Shown here: piece by piece, positions 51,219 through 60,061 of the stretch
How positions within the stretch are numbered: position 1 is the stretch's first letter
Layout: every line of letters starts with the position of its first letter
Origin: Candidatus Bathyarchaeia archaeon
GTDB lineage: Archaea; Thermoproteota; Bathyarchaeia; Bathyarchaeales; Bathycorpusculaceae
Assembly (NCBI GenBank): GCA_041447175.1
Contig: CP166960.1
Location: 2,372,519-2,436,518 of the forward strand
DNA: 64,000 bases
Direction of reading: 5' to 3'
Position numbers and translations under genes: made by a program
The notes under the pieces: model-generated
The model's input: only the letters and a program-made list of their open reading frames with translations
Databases searched by the model: none
Told to the model about the DNA's origin: nothing

Positions 51219-51713
51219 ATGTACTTTGCTGAAACAATATGCGGGGCGCATTGTTTTCGAATGATAATTAATTCCAAGGTTCATCCTTCAGTTAAAATTT
51301 GGCATCCTGAACTTGTAAACATATACGACTCATACATTGGTGAAAATACGAAAGTGGCAAGTTTCGTTGAGATCGGTGGTGCTCGAATCGGCAAATGGTG
51401 CAAAATCGAAGCTTTCTCCTTTATACCCCCGGGCACGGTGATTGAGGATTACGTTTTTGTTGGTCCTCATGTAATAATAACAAATGACCGTTATCCAGAC
51501 GCGAAAAGGGACACTTGGAACTCTGAGCCTGTCACAATCAAGAGGGGAGCCAGCATCGGTGCTGGTAGTGTAATTGTGGCTGGGGTGACAATCGGCGAGA
51601 ATGCGTTAGTTGGTGCGGGGAGCGTTGTTTCTCGTGATGTTTCTGGTGAGACCATTGTTTACGGAGAAAAAGCGTATCCACGCGGCAAAATAAGATGCGA
51701 CGCTGAGTTGTGA
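51219..51713 (+). CDS. Left-handed beta-helix (hexapeptide) acyltransferase
   Basis: A protein of up to 164 residues with hexapeptide repeats: 'IYDSYIGENTKVASFVEIGGARIGKWCKIEAFSFIPPGTVIEDYVFVGPHVIITNDRYP' then 'IKRGASIGAGSVIVAGVTIGENALVGAGSVVSRDV'. The 'GPHVIITND' loop fits sugar N- or O-acetyltransferases of the WbbJ/WlbB type that use acetyl-CoA. ATG 51219 gives the longest frame; ATG 51261 ('MIINSKVHPSVKIW') is the more typical family start. It would acetylate a sugar nucleotide or glycan. Four bases upstream of the GT2 gene, so same transcript. Confidence 0.85.
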   Translation: MYFAETICGAHCFRMIINSKVHPSVKIWHPELVNIYDSYIGENTKVASFVEIGGARIGKWCKIEAFSFIPPGTVIEDYVFVGPHVIITNDRYPDAKRDTWNSEPVTIKRGASIGAGSVIVAGVTIGENALVGAGSVVSRDVSGETIVYGEKAYPRGKIRCDAEL

Positions 51714-51717
51714 GCGG

Positions 51718-52518
51718 ATGACTGAGCCCCTGGTAAGTTTAGTTGTTGCCACGTATAATTACGGCAGATATTTGCCAGAAACTATTGAAAGCATTCTGAA
51801 ACAATCCTACAAAAACCTCGAAATCATAGTTGTAGACGACGGTTCTACTGATAACACAAGACAAGTGGTGAAGCAGTATCCCGTCAGATACATCTACCAA
51901 GAAAATCATGGGCCTTCTTACGCGTTTAATGTTGGTATAAGAATTTCCCATGGAAGGTTCTACATAACTCCTGGTGCCGATGACAAATTACATCCTGATT
52001 ATGTGGCGCTTTGCGTTAAAGAAATGCTCAAAAATGACAGTGTAGGCTTCGTTTGGACGGGTGCACAGGAATTTGGTTTAACATATGAACTGAGGTCACC
52101 TAATCCGCTACATAATACCTTAAGTATTTACCGAGGGCCTGGAGGGCAACTTGGCGCTGCGCTGTTTCGTCGGAAAGCCTTTGAAGATGTGGGAGGCTAC
52201 GATGAAACTTTGACAGTTTATGAAGATTGGGATATAGCCATCAGGATGCTTAAACGGGGCTGGAAAGGTTGTCCCATAATGTTGCCTCTTTATTTTTGGC
52301 GTAGACATGGCGTGAGTCGTAATACGCGAGCTGAAAGAGACAAGCTTCTTAAAGTGTTGGAAAAAAAATATCCCCACTTGAAACTTTACAATAGACTTGC
52401 TCGATTTCAGGATTTTTTTGTGCTTTGCTTCTCAGACCCCGGCGAGTTATGTAATCGTTTGTTGCAAAAATTCCGAAAGACACAATCAAAATTGAAGCAA
52501 TACTCTCTCGGTCGATGA
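51718..52518 (+). CDS. Family 2 glycosyltransferase
   Basis: A 266-residue GT-A enzyme: 'VSLVVATYNYGRYLPETIESILKQSYKNLEIIVVDDGSTDNTRQVVKQY' is the GT2 nucleotide-sugar fold, 'FYITPGADDKLHPDY' the metal DxD-like region (reads ADD), and 'DETLTVYEDWDIAIRMLKRGW' the acceptor/ED-type catalytic motif. A short C-terminal tail follows ('LLKVLEKKYPHLKLYNRLARF'). It transfers a sugar from a nucleotide donor to a lipid-linked or protein glycan. The preceding acyltransferase gene is four bases away. Which sugar is unknown. Confidence 0.9.
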   Translation: MTEPLVSLVVATYNYGRYLPETIESILKQSYKNLEIIVVDDGSTDNTRQVVKQYPVRYIYQENHGPSYAFNVGIRISHGRFYITPGADDKLHPDYVALCVKEMLKNDSVGFVWTGAQEFGLTYELRSPNPLHNTLSIYRGPGGQLGAALFRRKAFEDVGGYDETLTVYEDWDIAIRMLKRGWKGCPIMLPLYFWRRHGVSRNTRAERDKLLKVLEKKYPHLKLYNRLARFQDFFVLCFSDPGELCNRLLQKFRKTQSKLKQYSLGR

Positions 52519-52588
52519 TCCCGTTGGGGAAAAGCTATTTTTATGTAAACCTTCAACTACTCTCACTGGACCTTTCAGGCGAATAATA

Positions 52589-53473
52589 TTGGCTAAAGTT
52601 GATTTGGTCATGTGGACCAAAAACGGGGCAAAAACCCTTTCCCCGGTTCTGAAACGAATCAACGCAGTGATTCCCCCACAAAACGTGAACAGGCGAATTA
52701 TTGTAGATGACCAAAGCACCGACGGCACCCTTGACATAGTCAAATCGTACGGTTGGCAAGTCGTCCCCAACCAAGGAACAGGCATAAGCGACGGCGCCAA
52801 CACCGCCCTCAAACACGTTCAATGCGAATATTTCGTGAGTTTTGAGCAGGACCTGCTTTTATCTGAGGATTGGTGGCGCAAAATTCCGCCGCTGCTGGAG
52901 AACCCACAGATCGGGGCGGCTTCGGGGATGCGGTTTGCAAGTCAACCCCGCGGGGTCATGCGGTTGCAGCAGTATGTTGCCCGCAAGTACCGTGGAGAAG
53001 AACAGTTGTCTTCTTGGCTTCGGGGCAGGCAGAATGCGGCTTTCACTTTAGGCAGCACCTTAGACAATACCATCTACAAAACGGAGGTCATCCGTTCAGT
53101 AGGCGGTTTTCCACTGGTGAAGGTGAACGCTGGCGTGGACACAACTTTGGCTTACCGGTTAAAGCTTGCAGGTTATTCTTGGGCAGTTAACTATCAAGTC
53201 CAGTCGGTTCATCTACGCGGCGGCTTGCGGCATGAGTTAAGCCACCAGTACTGGTATGGGACTCAGTCACGGGAGATTTGGCAAAAGGTTGAGCATGAAT
53301 CCCAGCAGCAGGCGCCGATTTCGCGGTTTGGCATTTTTTACCGCTTTGCCATTTCCCCCTTCACAGGCTTGTTTGTGGCATACAAGATGCGGGAAGCCAC
53401 CATAGCCTACATCCATCCCCTGATAAAATTCTATTACCTAAAAGGCTACTTGGAGTCTGGCAAACGCCACTAA
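52589..53473 (+). CDS. Family 2 glycosyltransferase
   Basis: A 294-residue GT2 enzyme, TTG start. 'VDLVMWTKNGAKTLSPVLKRINAVIPPQNVNRRIIVDDQSTDGTLDIV' is the donor-binding fold and 'YFVSFEQDLLLSEDW' the region where the DxD would stand (reads EQD). 'LGSTLDNTIYKTEVIRSVGGFPLVKVNAGVDTTLAYRLKLAGY' carries the acceptor side and a D-type catalytic motif. The C-terminal amphipathic stretch 'RFGIFYRFAISPFTGLFVAYKMREATIAYIHPLIKFYYLKGYL' suggests membrane association. It ends overlapping the convergent DUF354 gene by four bases. Confidence 0.85.
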   Translation: MAKVDLVMWTKNGAKTLSPVLKRINAVIPPQNVNRRIIVDDQSTDGTLDIVKSYGWQVVPNQGTGISDGANTALKHVQCEYFVSFEQDLLLSEDWWRKIPPLLENPQIGAASGMRFASQPRGVMRLQQYVARKYRGEEQLSSWLRGRQNAAFTLGSTLDNTIYKTEVIRSVGGFPLVKVNAGVDTTLAYRLKLAGYSWAVNYQVQSVHLRGGLRHELSHQYWYGTQSREIWQKVEHESQQQAPISRFGIFYRFAISPFTGLFVAYKMREATIAYIHPLIKFYYLKGYLESGKRH

Positions 53474-54510
53474 GCCGCCTTGCCCCGTTGCATGCAAAGC
53501 TCAACGTAACGCGTCCAAACCGGTAGGGGCGACTCAAGCTTAGCCAACATGGTTTTTGTGTCCATTTTGTGCTTCGGGGGGTTTTGCAGGATTTTTTTGG
53601 CTGTTCGGATAATGCGGTTGGTGTTTTGGCTGATTTGGATGGGGAACCCCTTCTTGTGAAGGTATCGTGCTTGCACATCCCAGAAATGGAAATTAATCGT
53701 TGGAATCCCTGCCAACGCGGTTTCTCGGCATGCAGTGCCCCCGCTGCCTACCATCAAATCCACATACGGAATTAGCTGCGCGGTCAACACGGGTTTGGGT
53801 GATACCCAGACGTTGGGGATTTCTCTGAGTTTTTCTCTCTCCGCTTCGTATCTTGGCAGGCAAACGACGGTGGCGTGCTTGGCGAGTTCTCGGATGAGCC
53901 GTTGGCTGTCAACTTTGACCTCTTTGCAGTAGCTGGCTTGGTACTCGGCGTCGCGGAAAAGCACCACTGGCTTTTTGCCGCTGAGTTCCTCCAGAAACTT
54001 GGGTTTCTTAAACTCTGTTTTTAGCCACGCGCACTCTTCCAGCCCGTCGTAGTGGATGATTTGGTTTTTGGCTATGCCAAACTTGCTCCATGATTTTCCA
54101 AAGCATTGGGGCGCCACCAACCAATCTACAATGGGTGACACAAGCTTAGCTACATGGTACGCAAAGACGGTGTCGTTGGCGTAAACGATGGGTATGCCCA
54201 GCCCAAAAGCCGTGCGGATTGCTGCCACATCGCCGTGAGCCCAAAGCACCTTCGGGTACCCTACCTTGTCAAAGAGTTCCAGAAGCCCGAGCATGCGGTT
54301 GGCGTCGGCGGCAAGTTTCTCTTTGGGGTTAGTGCCATACTCCCCAATTGAGTGGTAGGGCACGTTGAGGGCGTCTAGAAGGTCAGTGGTTTGGGTCTGC
54401 TTTTTGGCAGTAACAAGCGTTGAGTAACCTTTCTCGTGCAGGCTGGGTAGCAGGCTGTGGATGACGATGCTGATTTTGGGGGTTACGGTGTCTAACCAAA
54501 CGTCAGGCAT
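53470..54510 (-). CDS. DUF354 family protein (UDP-GlcNAc epimerase/GT-B-like fold)
   Basis: A 346-residue protein of the archaeal DUF354 family: 'VWLDTVTPKISIVIHSLLPSLHEKGYSTLVTAK' at the N-terminus, 'VLWAHGDVAAIRTAFGLGIPIVYANDTVFAYHVAKLVSPIVDWLVAP', 'VVLFRDAEYQASY', 'VCLPRYEAEREKL' and 'YVDLMVGSGGTACRETALAGIPTINF'. The last matches the nucleotide-sugar loop of GT-B enzymes and UDP-GlcNAc 2-epimerase. The family is typical of archaeal surface-glycan clusters, with no confirmed reaction. It converges with the GT2 gene. Confidence 0.85.
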   Translation of the reverse strand: MPDVWLDTVTPKISIVIHSLLPSLHEKGYSTLVTAKKQTQTTDLLDALNVPYHSIGEYGTNPKEKLAADANRMLGLLELFDKVGYPKVLWAHGDVAAIRTAFGLGIPIVYANDTVFAYHVAKLVSPIVDWLVAPQCFGKSWSKFGIAKNQIIHYDGLEECAWLKTEFKKPKFLEELSGKKPVVLFRDAEYQASYCKEVKVDSQRLIRELAKHATVVCLPRYEAEREKLREIPNVWVSPKPVLTAQLIPYVDLMVGSGGTACRETALAGIPTINFHFWDVQARYLHKKGFPIQISQNTNRIIRTAKKILQNPPKHKMDTKTMLAKLESPLPVWTRYVELCMQRGKAA

Positions 54511-54694
54511 AACTGCTCGTTAAGGAAGGGCACAACTTGCCGTAATAAATTTTGTCCAATAAACGCACTATGTATAGTAACAAGCCCCGCTTATTTGGTG
54601 TCTATTTGGATGCTAATATTGATTCGATGCAGAAACGATAGAGGGGTAGTGACCAAACGGTTTCTTGATTACGGCAGGCAATGAATGGTTGCTG

Positions 54695-55192
54695 TCACGG
54701 TTGTTTTACTCTTCTGAAACTGCAGCCCACCTTCTCAGCGGCGGCGGTGTCGCTGTCGGTGTTGCCCACAAACAAAACCTGCACAACAGAAACTCCCAGC
54801 TTCTCTGCAGCCATAAGCAGCTGCTCGGCGCGGCTTATACTGTCCTCCCGCGTGATTACCACATCAAAATGGAGCCCAAACGGGCCCAGAATTGCTTTGA
54901 CGGCTTTTTTGCCCTGCATCGTAACCAGCGCCCGAGGTTTGCCCGCCTGTTCCCTATACGCCGCCATACCCTCAGCGCAGGGAGTGATGTCTTTGACTAC
55001 TGCCAACTCTGCCCTGTCCCAGGCAGCAAAAACTTCCCGCCTTGTTTGTGCATCTGCTTGCGAGATCACATCCACCAGCGGACGCACCACATCCAAACGC
55101 ATTATGCGTTTAAGCTCGTCGAAGAGGGCTTCCCAGTTAATGGGCAAGCAGACCAAGGTGCCGTCTAAATCAAAAATTGCTGCGGTTGGCAT
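54695..55192 (-). CDS. HAD-superfamily hydrolase
   Basis: A 165-residue HAD phosphatase: 'AIFDLDGTLVCLPINWEALFDELKRIM' (motif I with the nucleophile and acid Asp), 'KPRALVTMQGKKAVKAILGPFGLHFDVVITREDS' (motif II with Thr) and 'VVQVLFVGNTDSDTAAAEKVGCSFRRV' (motif IV, ND-type acidic residues). The cap is a small helical insert. It probably dephosphorylates a sugar or precursor. Its start overlaps the stop of the ATP-grasp gene by one base, so the two are translationally coupled. Confidence 0.9.
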   Translation of the reverse strand: MPTAAIFDLDGTLVCLPINWEALFDELKRIMRLDVVRPLVDVISQADAQTRREVFAAWDRAELAVVKDITPCAEGMAAYREQAGKPRALVTMQGKKAVKAILGPFGLHFDVVITREDSISRAEQLLMAAEKLGVSVVQVLFVGNTDSDTAAAEKVGCSFRRVKQP

Positions 55193-56265
55193 TAGTGGTA
55201 CATGGCTCCCAAAACTTTGCCGTCTTTGACCAGCCTTGCGGGGGCATCCATATGCCTAACCCAGTACAAGTCCGCGGGGAGCACGTTGTAGCGGGGCATC
55301 TCTGGGATGGTTTCTTTGAATGCTAGCCGAGTGTACAGGTAGGGGATGTTGGCGCAGTAGTCGTTGCGGAGGGTTTTGCTGGCGTAGCTGAAAAAGAAGC
55401 TGGTGGTGAACATTCTGCCGGGGTTGATTTCGGTCACGCAGGGGGTTCCTGCTGCGTTTTCTTTTAGGTCCACGCTGGCAATGCCGCTGAACTTGGAATC
55501 AATGGACAGCACAGCCTCGGTGCCTATTCGGTTTACTGCGTCATCGTGAACGGTGCGCTGCACAGCAGGGGTTCCCGTGATGCCCGAAGGCGCCAAGTAC
55601 GCGTAAATGTACTCCAGCCGCTCCCGAGCCATCGACGTGACCAGTTCGCCGTCTTTCCAAAGGCTATGAAACGCAATGTTTCTGCCCGGCAGATGCTCCT
55701 GCGCAATGAAATCCCAATCAACCCCGCGGCTACGCCAATACTCTATCCACGCTACGGCGGTTTCTTTGTTGTCTGCTGGGGTGCTGCCTTTGCCTCCCGC
55801 CCCGTGCCGTGCGCGGATCCAAATGGGGCTACCAAACGTCTCAAACGCCTCGTCGATGTCGGAGTCACTGCGGGCTTCGAGGGTTCGGGCGACAGGCACA
55901 TCTTTTTGTTTCCAGACTTTGGCGGATTGTAACTTGTCTTGGCAGGCTTTCACGGCATCCTTGGAGGGCAGGAAGGTTGGTGCGTCGAGTTTTTCGCGGT
56001 TTTCCGACACCGCCTCCACTTCGATGTCGGGTTGGGCGTGGAGGAACTCGATGTGTTCTTTGTGTATGATGTCGTTTAAGGCGTCGATGTAGGCTGGGTC
56101 TTTGGCTCTGGGAACCAGTTGTCGGGTGTCGGTTATGGCTAAGTTTAGGAAGTACTCGTTGGAGTCGGTGCCCACCAGAACTGCGGTTTCGGGTGCTGCC
56201 CGTAGGGACATTGTGAAGTTTATGCCTGCGGGTCCGCCTGCGCCTGTACAGAGGATTCGCTTCAA
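55192..56265 (-). CDS. ATP-grasp ligase
   Basis: A 357-residue ATP-grasp enzyme: 'RILCTGAGGPAGINFTMSLR' (N-terminal Rossmann-like domain), 'FLPSKDAVKACQDKLQSAKVWKQKDVPVARTLEA' (linker), 'WIRARHGAGGKGSTPADNKETAVAWIEYW' (glycine loop with ATP contacts), 'FIAQEHLPGRNIAFHSLW', and 'GIASVDLKENAAGTPCVTEINPGRM' with the metal-binding E-x-N. It resembles the carbamoyl-phosphate synthetase large-chain family. It may join an amino acid to a glycan or lipid precursor, in keeping with the FemAB-like gene nearby. Coupled to the HAD gene. Confidence 0.88.
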   Translation of the reverse strand: MKRILCTGAGGPAGINFTMSLRAAPETAVLVGTDSNEYFLNLAITDTRQLVPRAKDPAYIDALNDIIHKEHIEFLHAQPDIEVEAVSENREKLDAPTFLPSKDAVKACQDKLQSAKVWKQKDVPVARTLEARSDSDIDEAFETFGSPIWIRARHGAGGKGSTPADNKETAVAWIEYWRSRGVDWDFIAQEHLPGRNIAFHSLWKDGELVTSMARERLEYIYAYLAPSGITGTPAVQRTVHDDAVNRIGTEAVLSIDSKFSGIASVDLKENAAGTPCVTEINPGRMFTTSFFFSYASKTLRNDYCANIPYLYTRLAFKETIPEMPRYNVLPADLYWVRHMDAPARLVKDGKVLGAMYH

Positions 56266-56459
56266 ATAATCACCCTTTTATTCAAACCCGGTTTGCTTGA
56301 GTGTGTTGCATTATGAATGCTCGCCGATTTAATATTTATTGCCAACACATGCGGAGAACCCGCAAGAAACGTATCTGGGAAAACATGGTGGGAGATGTTA
56401 AGGGCGTTGCATAAGGTTAATTAATTAAGTTTCGGCTGGAAATAAGCGAGGAATTTGTT

Positions 56460-56918
56460 TTGTCATGGGAAATTGTTGACAAAAATGTTCTTGACAAAAT
56501 CAAGCAGCAAAAAGAGTTTGAAGACCAAACCGCCAAAAAACTCACCCCCCTCTACGAGTCCGCTCAAAACCCCCTTATCAAACTGTTCCTGCACTGCATA
56601 ATCCTTGACACCATGAAGCACTCCGAAACGTACCAGATGATTGTTGACCTAAACGACACTGCAGTTATGGGCAAAGAAAGCAAAGGGCTCGGAAAAGAAG
56701 AATTAAGCAGCCACATCAAAGAAGAAGCAAAGATGCTAAAGCAGGCACAGGAAATCAGCGAAGTCATCAAAGACAAGAAAATCAAGCAGTTGGTTCTCAA
56801 CATCCTTGACGACGAAAAGAAGCATCACAAAGCGCTTAAGAGTATGTTTGAGTTGCTGGAGAAAGAATCCGCAGAGTGGGACGCCTACCTTTACGACCTG
56901 ATTGAAGGCTTCCCCTAA
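56460..56918 (+). CDS. Ferritin-like helical protein
   Basis: A 152-residue four-helix protein; TTG start at 56460, chosen because 'GCGAGGA' precedes it. 'LFLHCIILDTMKHSETYQMIVDLND' and 'LVLNILDDEKKHHKALKSMFELLEKESAEWDAY' give two D/E-x2-H or x2-HH sites on helices 2 and 4, and 'QKEFEDQTAKKLTPLYESA' a Glu on helix 1, a rubrerythrin-like layout. The metal ligands are not complete enough to be certain of a di-iron centre. It may store iron or sense metal. It stands alone, about 110 bases upstream of tRNA-Val. Confidence 0.75.
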   Translation: MSWEIVDKNVLDKIKQQKEFEDQTAKKLTPLYESAQNPLIKLFLHCIILDTMKHSETYQMIVDLNDTAVMGKESKGLGKEELSSHIKEEAKMLKQAQEISEVIKDKKIKQLVLNILDDEKKHHKALKSMFELLEKESAEWDAYLYDLIEGFP

Positions 56919-57030
56919 CCATCTTTTCTTTACGTGTCTGCACATTTTGAGCTGGACTTATTCAACAAAACTTATGAACCAGAAGAGAATCCAATACAGT
57001 AGCTTCCCTGTTCAGGGGGGCAAATACTGT

Positions 57031-57108
57031 GGGCCGATCGTCTAGCCTGGTTAGGACGTTGGCTTTACGAGCCAAAGGTCGCCGGTCCGAATCCGGCTCG
57101 GCCCACCA
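57031..57108 (+). tRNA. tRNA-Val (TAC anticodon)
   Basis: A complete tRNA: acceptor GGGCCGA/TCGGCCC, discriminator A, encoded CCA, D arm with the TGG of its loop, anticodon stem TTGGC/GCCAA with loop TTTACGA giving TAC, and T arm GCCGG-TCCGAAT-CCGGC. No intron. The convergent glycoside-hydrolase gene stops only eight bases downstream. Confidence 0.95.
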
Positions 57109-57115
57109 CAATTGA

Positions 57116-59179
57116 TTATTTGGGTTCCGCTTGGCAAACTCTGTTTTGTTTGGGTTTAGCGAGTTTTAAGACCAGAATTGTCATCGTGACAGCAACAATC
57201 CCAAGTAGAGTTACCCAAAATGAAAGCTCAGGTATAGGCGACGGTTCAGGGTCTAAAGTTTGGTTTTGCCTAAACGTAGACAAAGCACCTTTGATTGCTT
57301 CCAAGAAGACTGTTCCAGAAGTGGTTGAGGATTCAATTTGGGTTCCTTCCAGCCACTCATTCCACGAAGTAACCATAACAAACCCCAAGCTAGAACTCGT
57401 ATTGTTCAACGCGGTTTGCAGCATCTGCTCAAAAGAAGCTGCACTTGGCGGCAAAACTGCCCACGGCACACTTGCGCCAGCATTCTGGGTGTTGTTAAAG
57501 CCTGGGTACGCATTTGGAACAAACCCTATGCCCACGGTTTCCATCGTTGAGCGCCATTGAGGATAACACGTTTCTGCATCTGCCAGAAGTTGACTCCAGT
57601 TTTCGGCTTTGTCGTCAAAGTGGTAGCTGGTGGTGGCGTTCAAAAAGTAAAACATTGGCGAATCCGCGTCGGGCGGTGCGGGACCTCCGTTCAGGTCGCC
57701 AATCAGGTACAGGTCAAACCCTTGAGATTTTGCTTGTTGCCGCGCACAATCCAAGAGCGCCTGCGTTTCGTTTTCGCCGAGGTTTTCGTAGAGGTAGGGC
57801 AAATTGTAGAGAAAAAGCACGGGTGCGCCGTCAACTTTTAGGTAGCTGGGGTTACAAAAGTAGTTTTGGGTAGCGTAGGCAAAGTCGTCCAAGAAAATTG
57901 TGGAAACGTTTTTTGCGTCAGCCAAGGCGTTATCCAATACAAGGACGGTTTCATAGAGCAGGCAGAACTTAAACCCGCTCATACAGGGCGCTTTCAACAA
58001 GCCATTTCTGAGGTTCTGGTCGATGAGGGCAAAGTCGCCGTCGTGCCATGTGCCCTGCCCAATCCACGACGCCGCAAAAAAGCCTACGCCGTGCCGCTGT
58101 GCTAACTGAATTTGCTGGTTGGCAATGTTGGGGTCGTTTGAGTTGTAGTAACCTGAGTATGGTGTGCCCTTGACGTTTTCCGTCCAGTGGTTGTTGGAGG
58201 GGATGCCCCACCATGGGTAATAGTAGGCACCCACCATGCTGGAGGCGTCAGCAAACTGCACTTGGGCGGATAAGGCATAAAACACGGGTTTTCGAGTTCC
58301 ATCAAGAGCGATCAATCCAAAACTGTTTTCTTTCAGAGAGTTTTGGATAGTTTCATCATACATTTCGTACCAGAAAATTTTGTCGGCATCCGAATGTAGG
58401 GGGACGAAGTTGTCTTGGAGCCATTTTGCTTGGTTTGCCTCCGTGTATTCTGAGGCTCCACTGGAGGGCCTGCCGTATTCGGTGACCCAGAGGGGCTTGC
58501 CGGTGAGTTGTTTAGCGGCGGCTAGGGTTGCCAAATTGGATTCAACATCGCCATAGAGGTGGACGCCTTGAATGTCAACATAGTTTGCTGTGTCGCCGCA
58601 AGCGTATAATGCGTTTATGCCCCAGTTGCCGTTTGGAGTTAAGCCTGCTGCAACCACCGACGCGTTTGAGTGGCTTTTGATTACGGCATACGCGCTTGCC
58701 AGCAGGTCATGGTACGCCTGGGGGGTGAAGTATGCTTGTGGGTATTGGGGGCTGTTGGGTTCGTTCCAGATTTCCCAGGCATCAACATACTTGGCGCAGG
58801 GAGTTTGCATGATGGAGGTTACGTTGGTTTCCCAAGTGGACATATTGACGGGCTGGTTCTCTAGGGTGTTGCTGTCAATTATGGCTAACACGCTTATGTT
58901 GTTAGCGTGCATTGTTTGCATGAAGTCTACCATTTTCTGTTCAGCTACCCAGTCGATTCGGACCCACTTCACTCCGAGGTCAACAAGGTCTGCAACCACA
59001 GTTGTGGCGTTGTTGAAGCTGGTGATGTGCATGCATACCTCAGCCTCAAAAGAAGCAGAGGCGCAGTCAAGTGCTGCGTTAGTGGTTTGTGCATGTCCCC
59101 AATTTCCAATAGTCAAGAAAGAAAAGAGAAGCAAGAGCAAGCAAGCCACTGAAAGCGTTGGCACCGTTTTCTTGGACAT
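57116..59179 (-). CDS. Membrane-anchored two-domain glycoside hydrolase (GH39/GH5-like + GH99-like)
   Basis: A 687-residue exported protein. After a signal peptide (1-30), residues 35-310 form a clan A barrel: 'WEIWNEPNSPQ' (acid/base E140) and 'LWVTEYGRPSSG' (nucleophile E234). From 315, 'MVGAYYYPWWGIPSNNHW' and 'SQGFDLYLIGDLNGG' to 'VMVTSWNEWLEGTQIESS' match GH99-type endo-mannosidases. The C-terminus 'PIPELSFWVTLLGIVAVTMTILVLKLA' is a PEF/PEL-type anchor. Two catalytic modules on one surface protein suggest stepwise breakdown of a mannose- or glucan-containing polymer. Start ATG 59179. Confidence 0.85.
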   Translation of the reverse strand: MSKKTVPTLSVACLLLLLFSFLTIGNWGHAQTTNAALDCASASFEAEVCMHITSFNNATTVVADLVDLGVKWVRIDWVAEQKMVDFMQTMHANNISVLAIIDSNTLENQPVNMSTWETNVTSIMQTPCAKYVDAWEIWNEPNSPQYPQAYFTPQAYHDLLASAYAVIKSHSNASVVAAGLTPNGNWGINALYACGDTANYVDIQGVHLYGDVESNLATLAAAKQLTGKPLWVTEYGRPSSGASEYTEANQAKWLQDNFVPLHSDADKIFWYEMYDETIQNSLKENSFGLIALDGTRKPVFYALSAQVQFADASSMVGAYYYPWWGIPSNNHWTENVKGTPYSGYYNSNDPNIANQQIQLAQRHGVGFFAASWIGQGTWHDGDFALIDQNLRNGLLKAPCMSGFKFCLLYETVLVLDNALADAKNVSTIFLDDFAYATQNYFCNPSYLKVDGAPVLFLYNLPYLYENLGENETQALLDCARQQAKSQGFDLYLIGDLNGGPAPPDADSPMFYFLNATTSYHFDDKAENWSQLLADAETCYPQWRSTMETVGIGFVPNAYPGFNNTQNAGASVPWAVLPPSAASFEQMLQTALNNTSSSLGFVMVTSWNEWLEGTQIESSTTSGTVFLEAIKGALSTFRQNQTLDPEPSPIPELSFWVTLLGIVAVTMTILVLKLAKPKQNRVCQAEPK

Positions 59180-59284
59180 GTAATCAATAGGTGTCTCTTG
59201 TGTTGTTGGTTTAATAATTTGCTACCGTAGAATACACAGCTACATTTTAAGGTAAAAAACTTGTTTCAAAGCAGGGATGAAAAG

Positions 59285-60061
59285 TTAGGCTTGTGGTTTT
59301 TCTGAAAACTCAACCACACGCTTAGGATTAAACACTGTGAACTTTGCTTTGCGAAGGCGTCTGCCTAAGCGCCCGATTAAGCCTGTAGCGTCTGTGCCCA
59401 GCTTACAAACCAATGCGTACTCAAACATGCCCAGCGCTTCCGTTTCGATTACGTCTCGGTTAAGCCTCTCCTGTCCAACCGCTACGTTGAGCTCATTTTT
59501 AGATGCTCCTAGCACTATAAGCCGGTCTAGTAGGGAGTCCCGCCACTGCATCAGCTTGTGCACTTGGCTGGGTTGCAGGTCGGCTTTGAGCTGGCTGTTT
59601 TTTGCATCCACTTCTAGGATTTTGATTTCAAGGGGGCGGTTGTCGCCGATGCCCCATAACTCAGCCAGTTTCTTAAGCGAAACCTCCTTCCCGTCCGCAA
59701 GGGTTGCTTGAAGGCGGCTAAGTGGTATGGTGGCGTATGCGGGTTTAGGGTCAAAAATCCCTACATCCAAGGTTAGCTCCGTCGAGTTTTTCTCCAAGCC
59801 CGTTACGTAGCCTTTTTGGGCGGCGAATTTCTTCACGTTCTCCAAGCTGACGGGGCAAAACCCGCCTGCTTCCCGCTCCAGCAGCTTGGTCGCGATGGTT
59901 TCGTCTTCCCCTGAAAGCTCCAACTGAACCCATCTGCTCGCCTGCGTGCCCAAGATTTTGGCTTCCACGCTTAGGTCGCCCAGTAGGTCTTCGAGAATTA
60001 GGGTTAACTGTTTGAGTTGGTGGGAATTGTAGATCGGCGTGGAAAGGGTAAGGGTGGTCAT
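59285..60061 (-). CDS. DUF2110 family protein
   Basis: A 258-residue archaeal protein of the DUF2110 family: 'TLILEDLLGDLSVEAKILGTQASRWVQLELSGEDETIATKLLEREAGGFCPVSLENVKKFAAQKGYV', 'FDPKPAYATIPLSRLQATLADGKEVSLKKLAELWGIGDNRPLEIKILEVD' and 'RLNRDVIETEALGMFEYALVCKLGTDATGLIGRLGRRLRKAKFTVFNPKRVVEF'. Function is unknown; the family is found beside TFE or other transcription genes in archaea. Its start overlaps the stop of the HD gene, so it is coupled to it. Confidence 0.9.
   Translation of the reverse strand: MTTLTLSTPIYNSHQLKQLTLILEDLLGDLSVEAKILGTQASRWVQLELSGEDETIATKLLEREAGGFCPVSLENVKKFAAQKGYVTGLEKNSTELTLDVGIFDPKPAYATIPLSRLQATLADGKEVSLKKLAELWGIGDNRPLEIKILEVDAKNSQLKADLQPSQVHKLMQWRDSLLDRLIVLGASKNELNVAVGQERLNRDVIETEALGMFEYALVCKLGTDATGLIGRLGRRLRKAKFTVFNPKRVVEFSEKPQA

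Noticed and set aside
57031-59179. tRNA-Val as a second integration site with the glycoside hydrolase as cargo
   Set aside because: No repeat of the tRNA 3' end was seen on the far side of the gene, so proximity alone does not support it.
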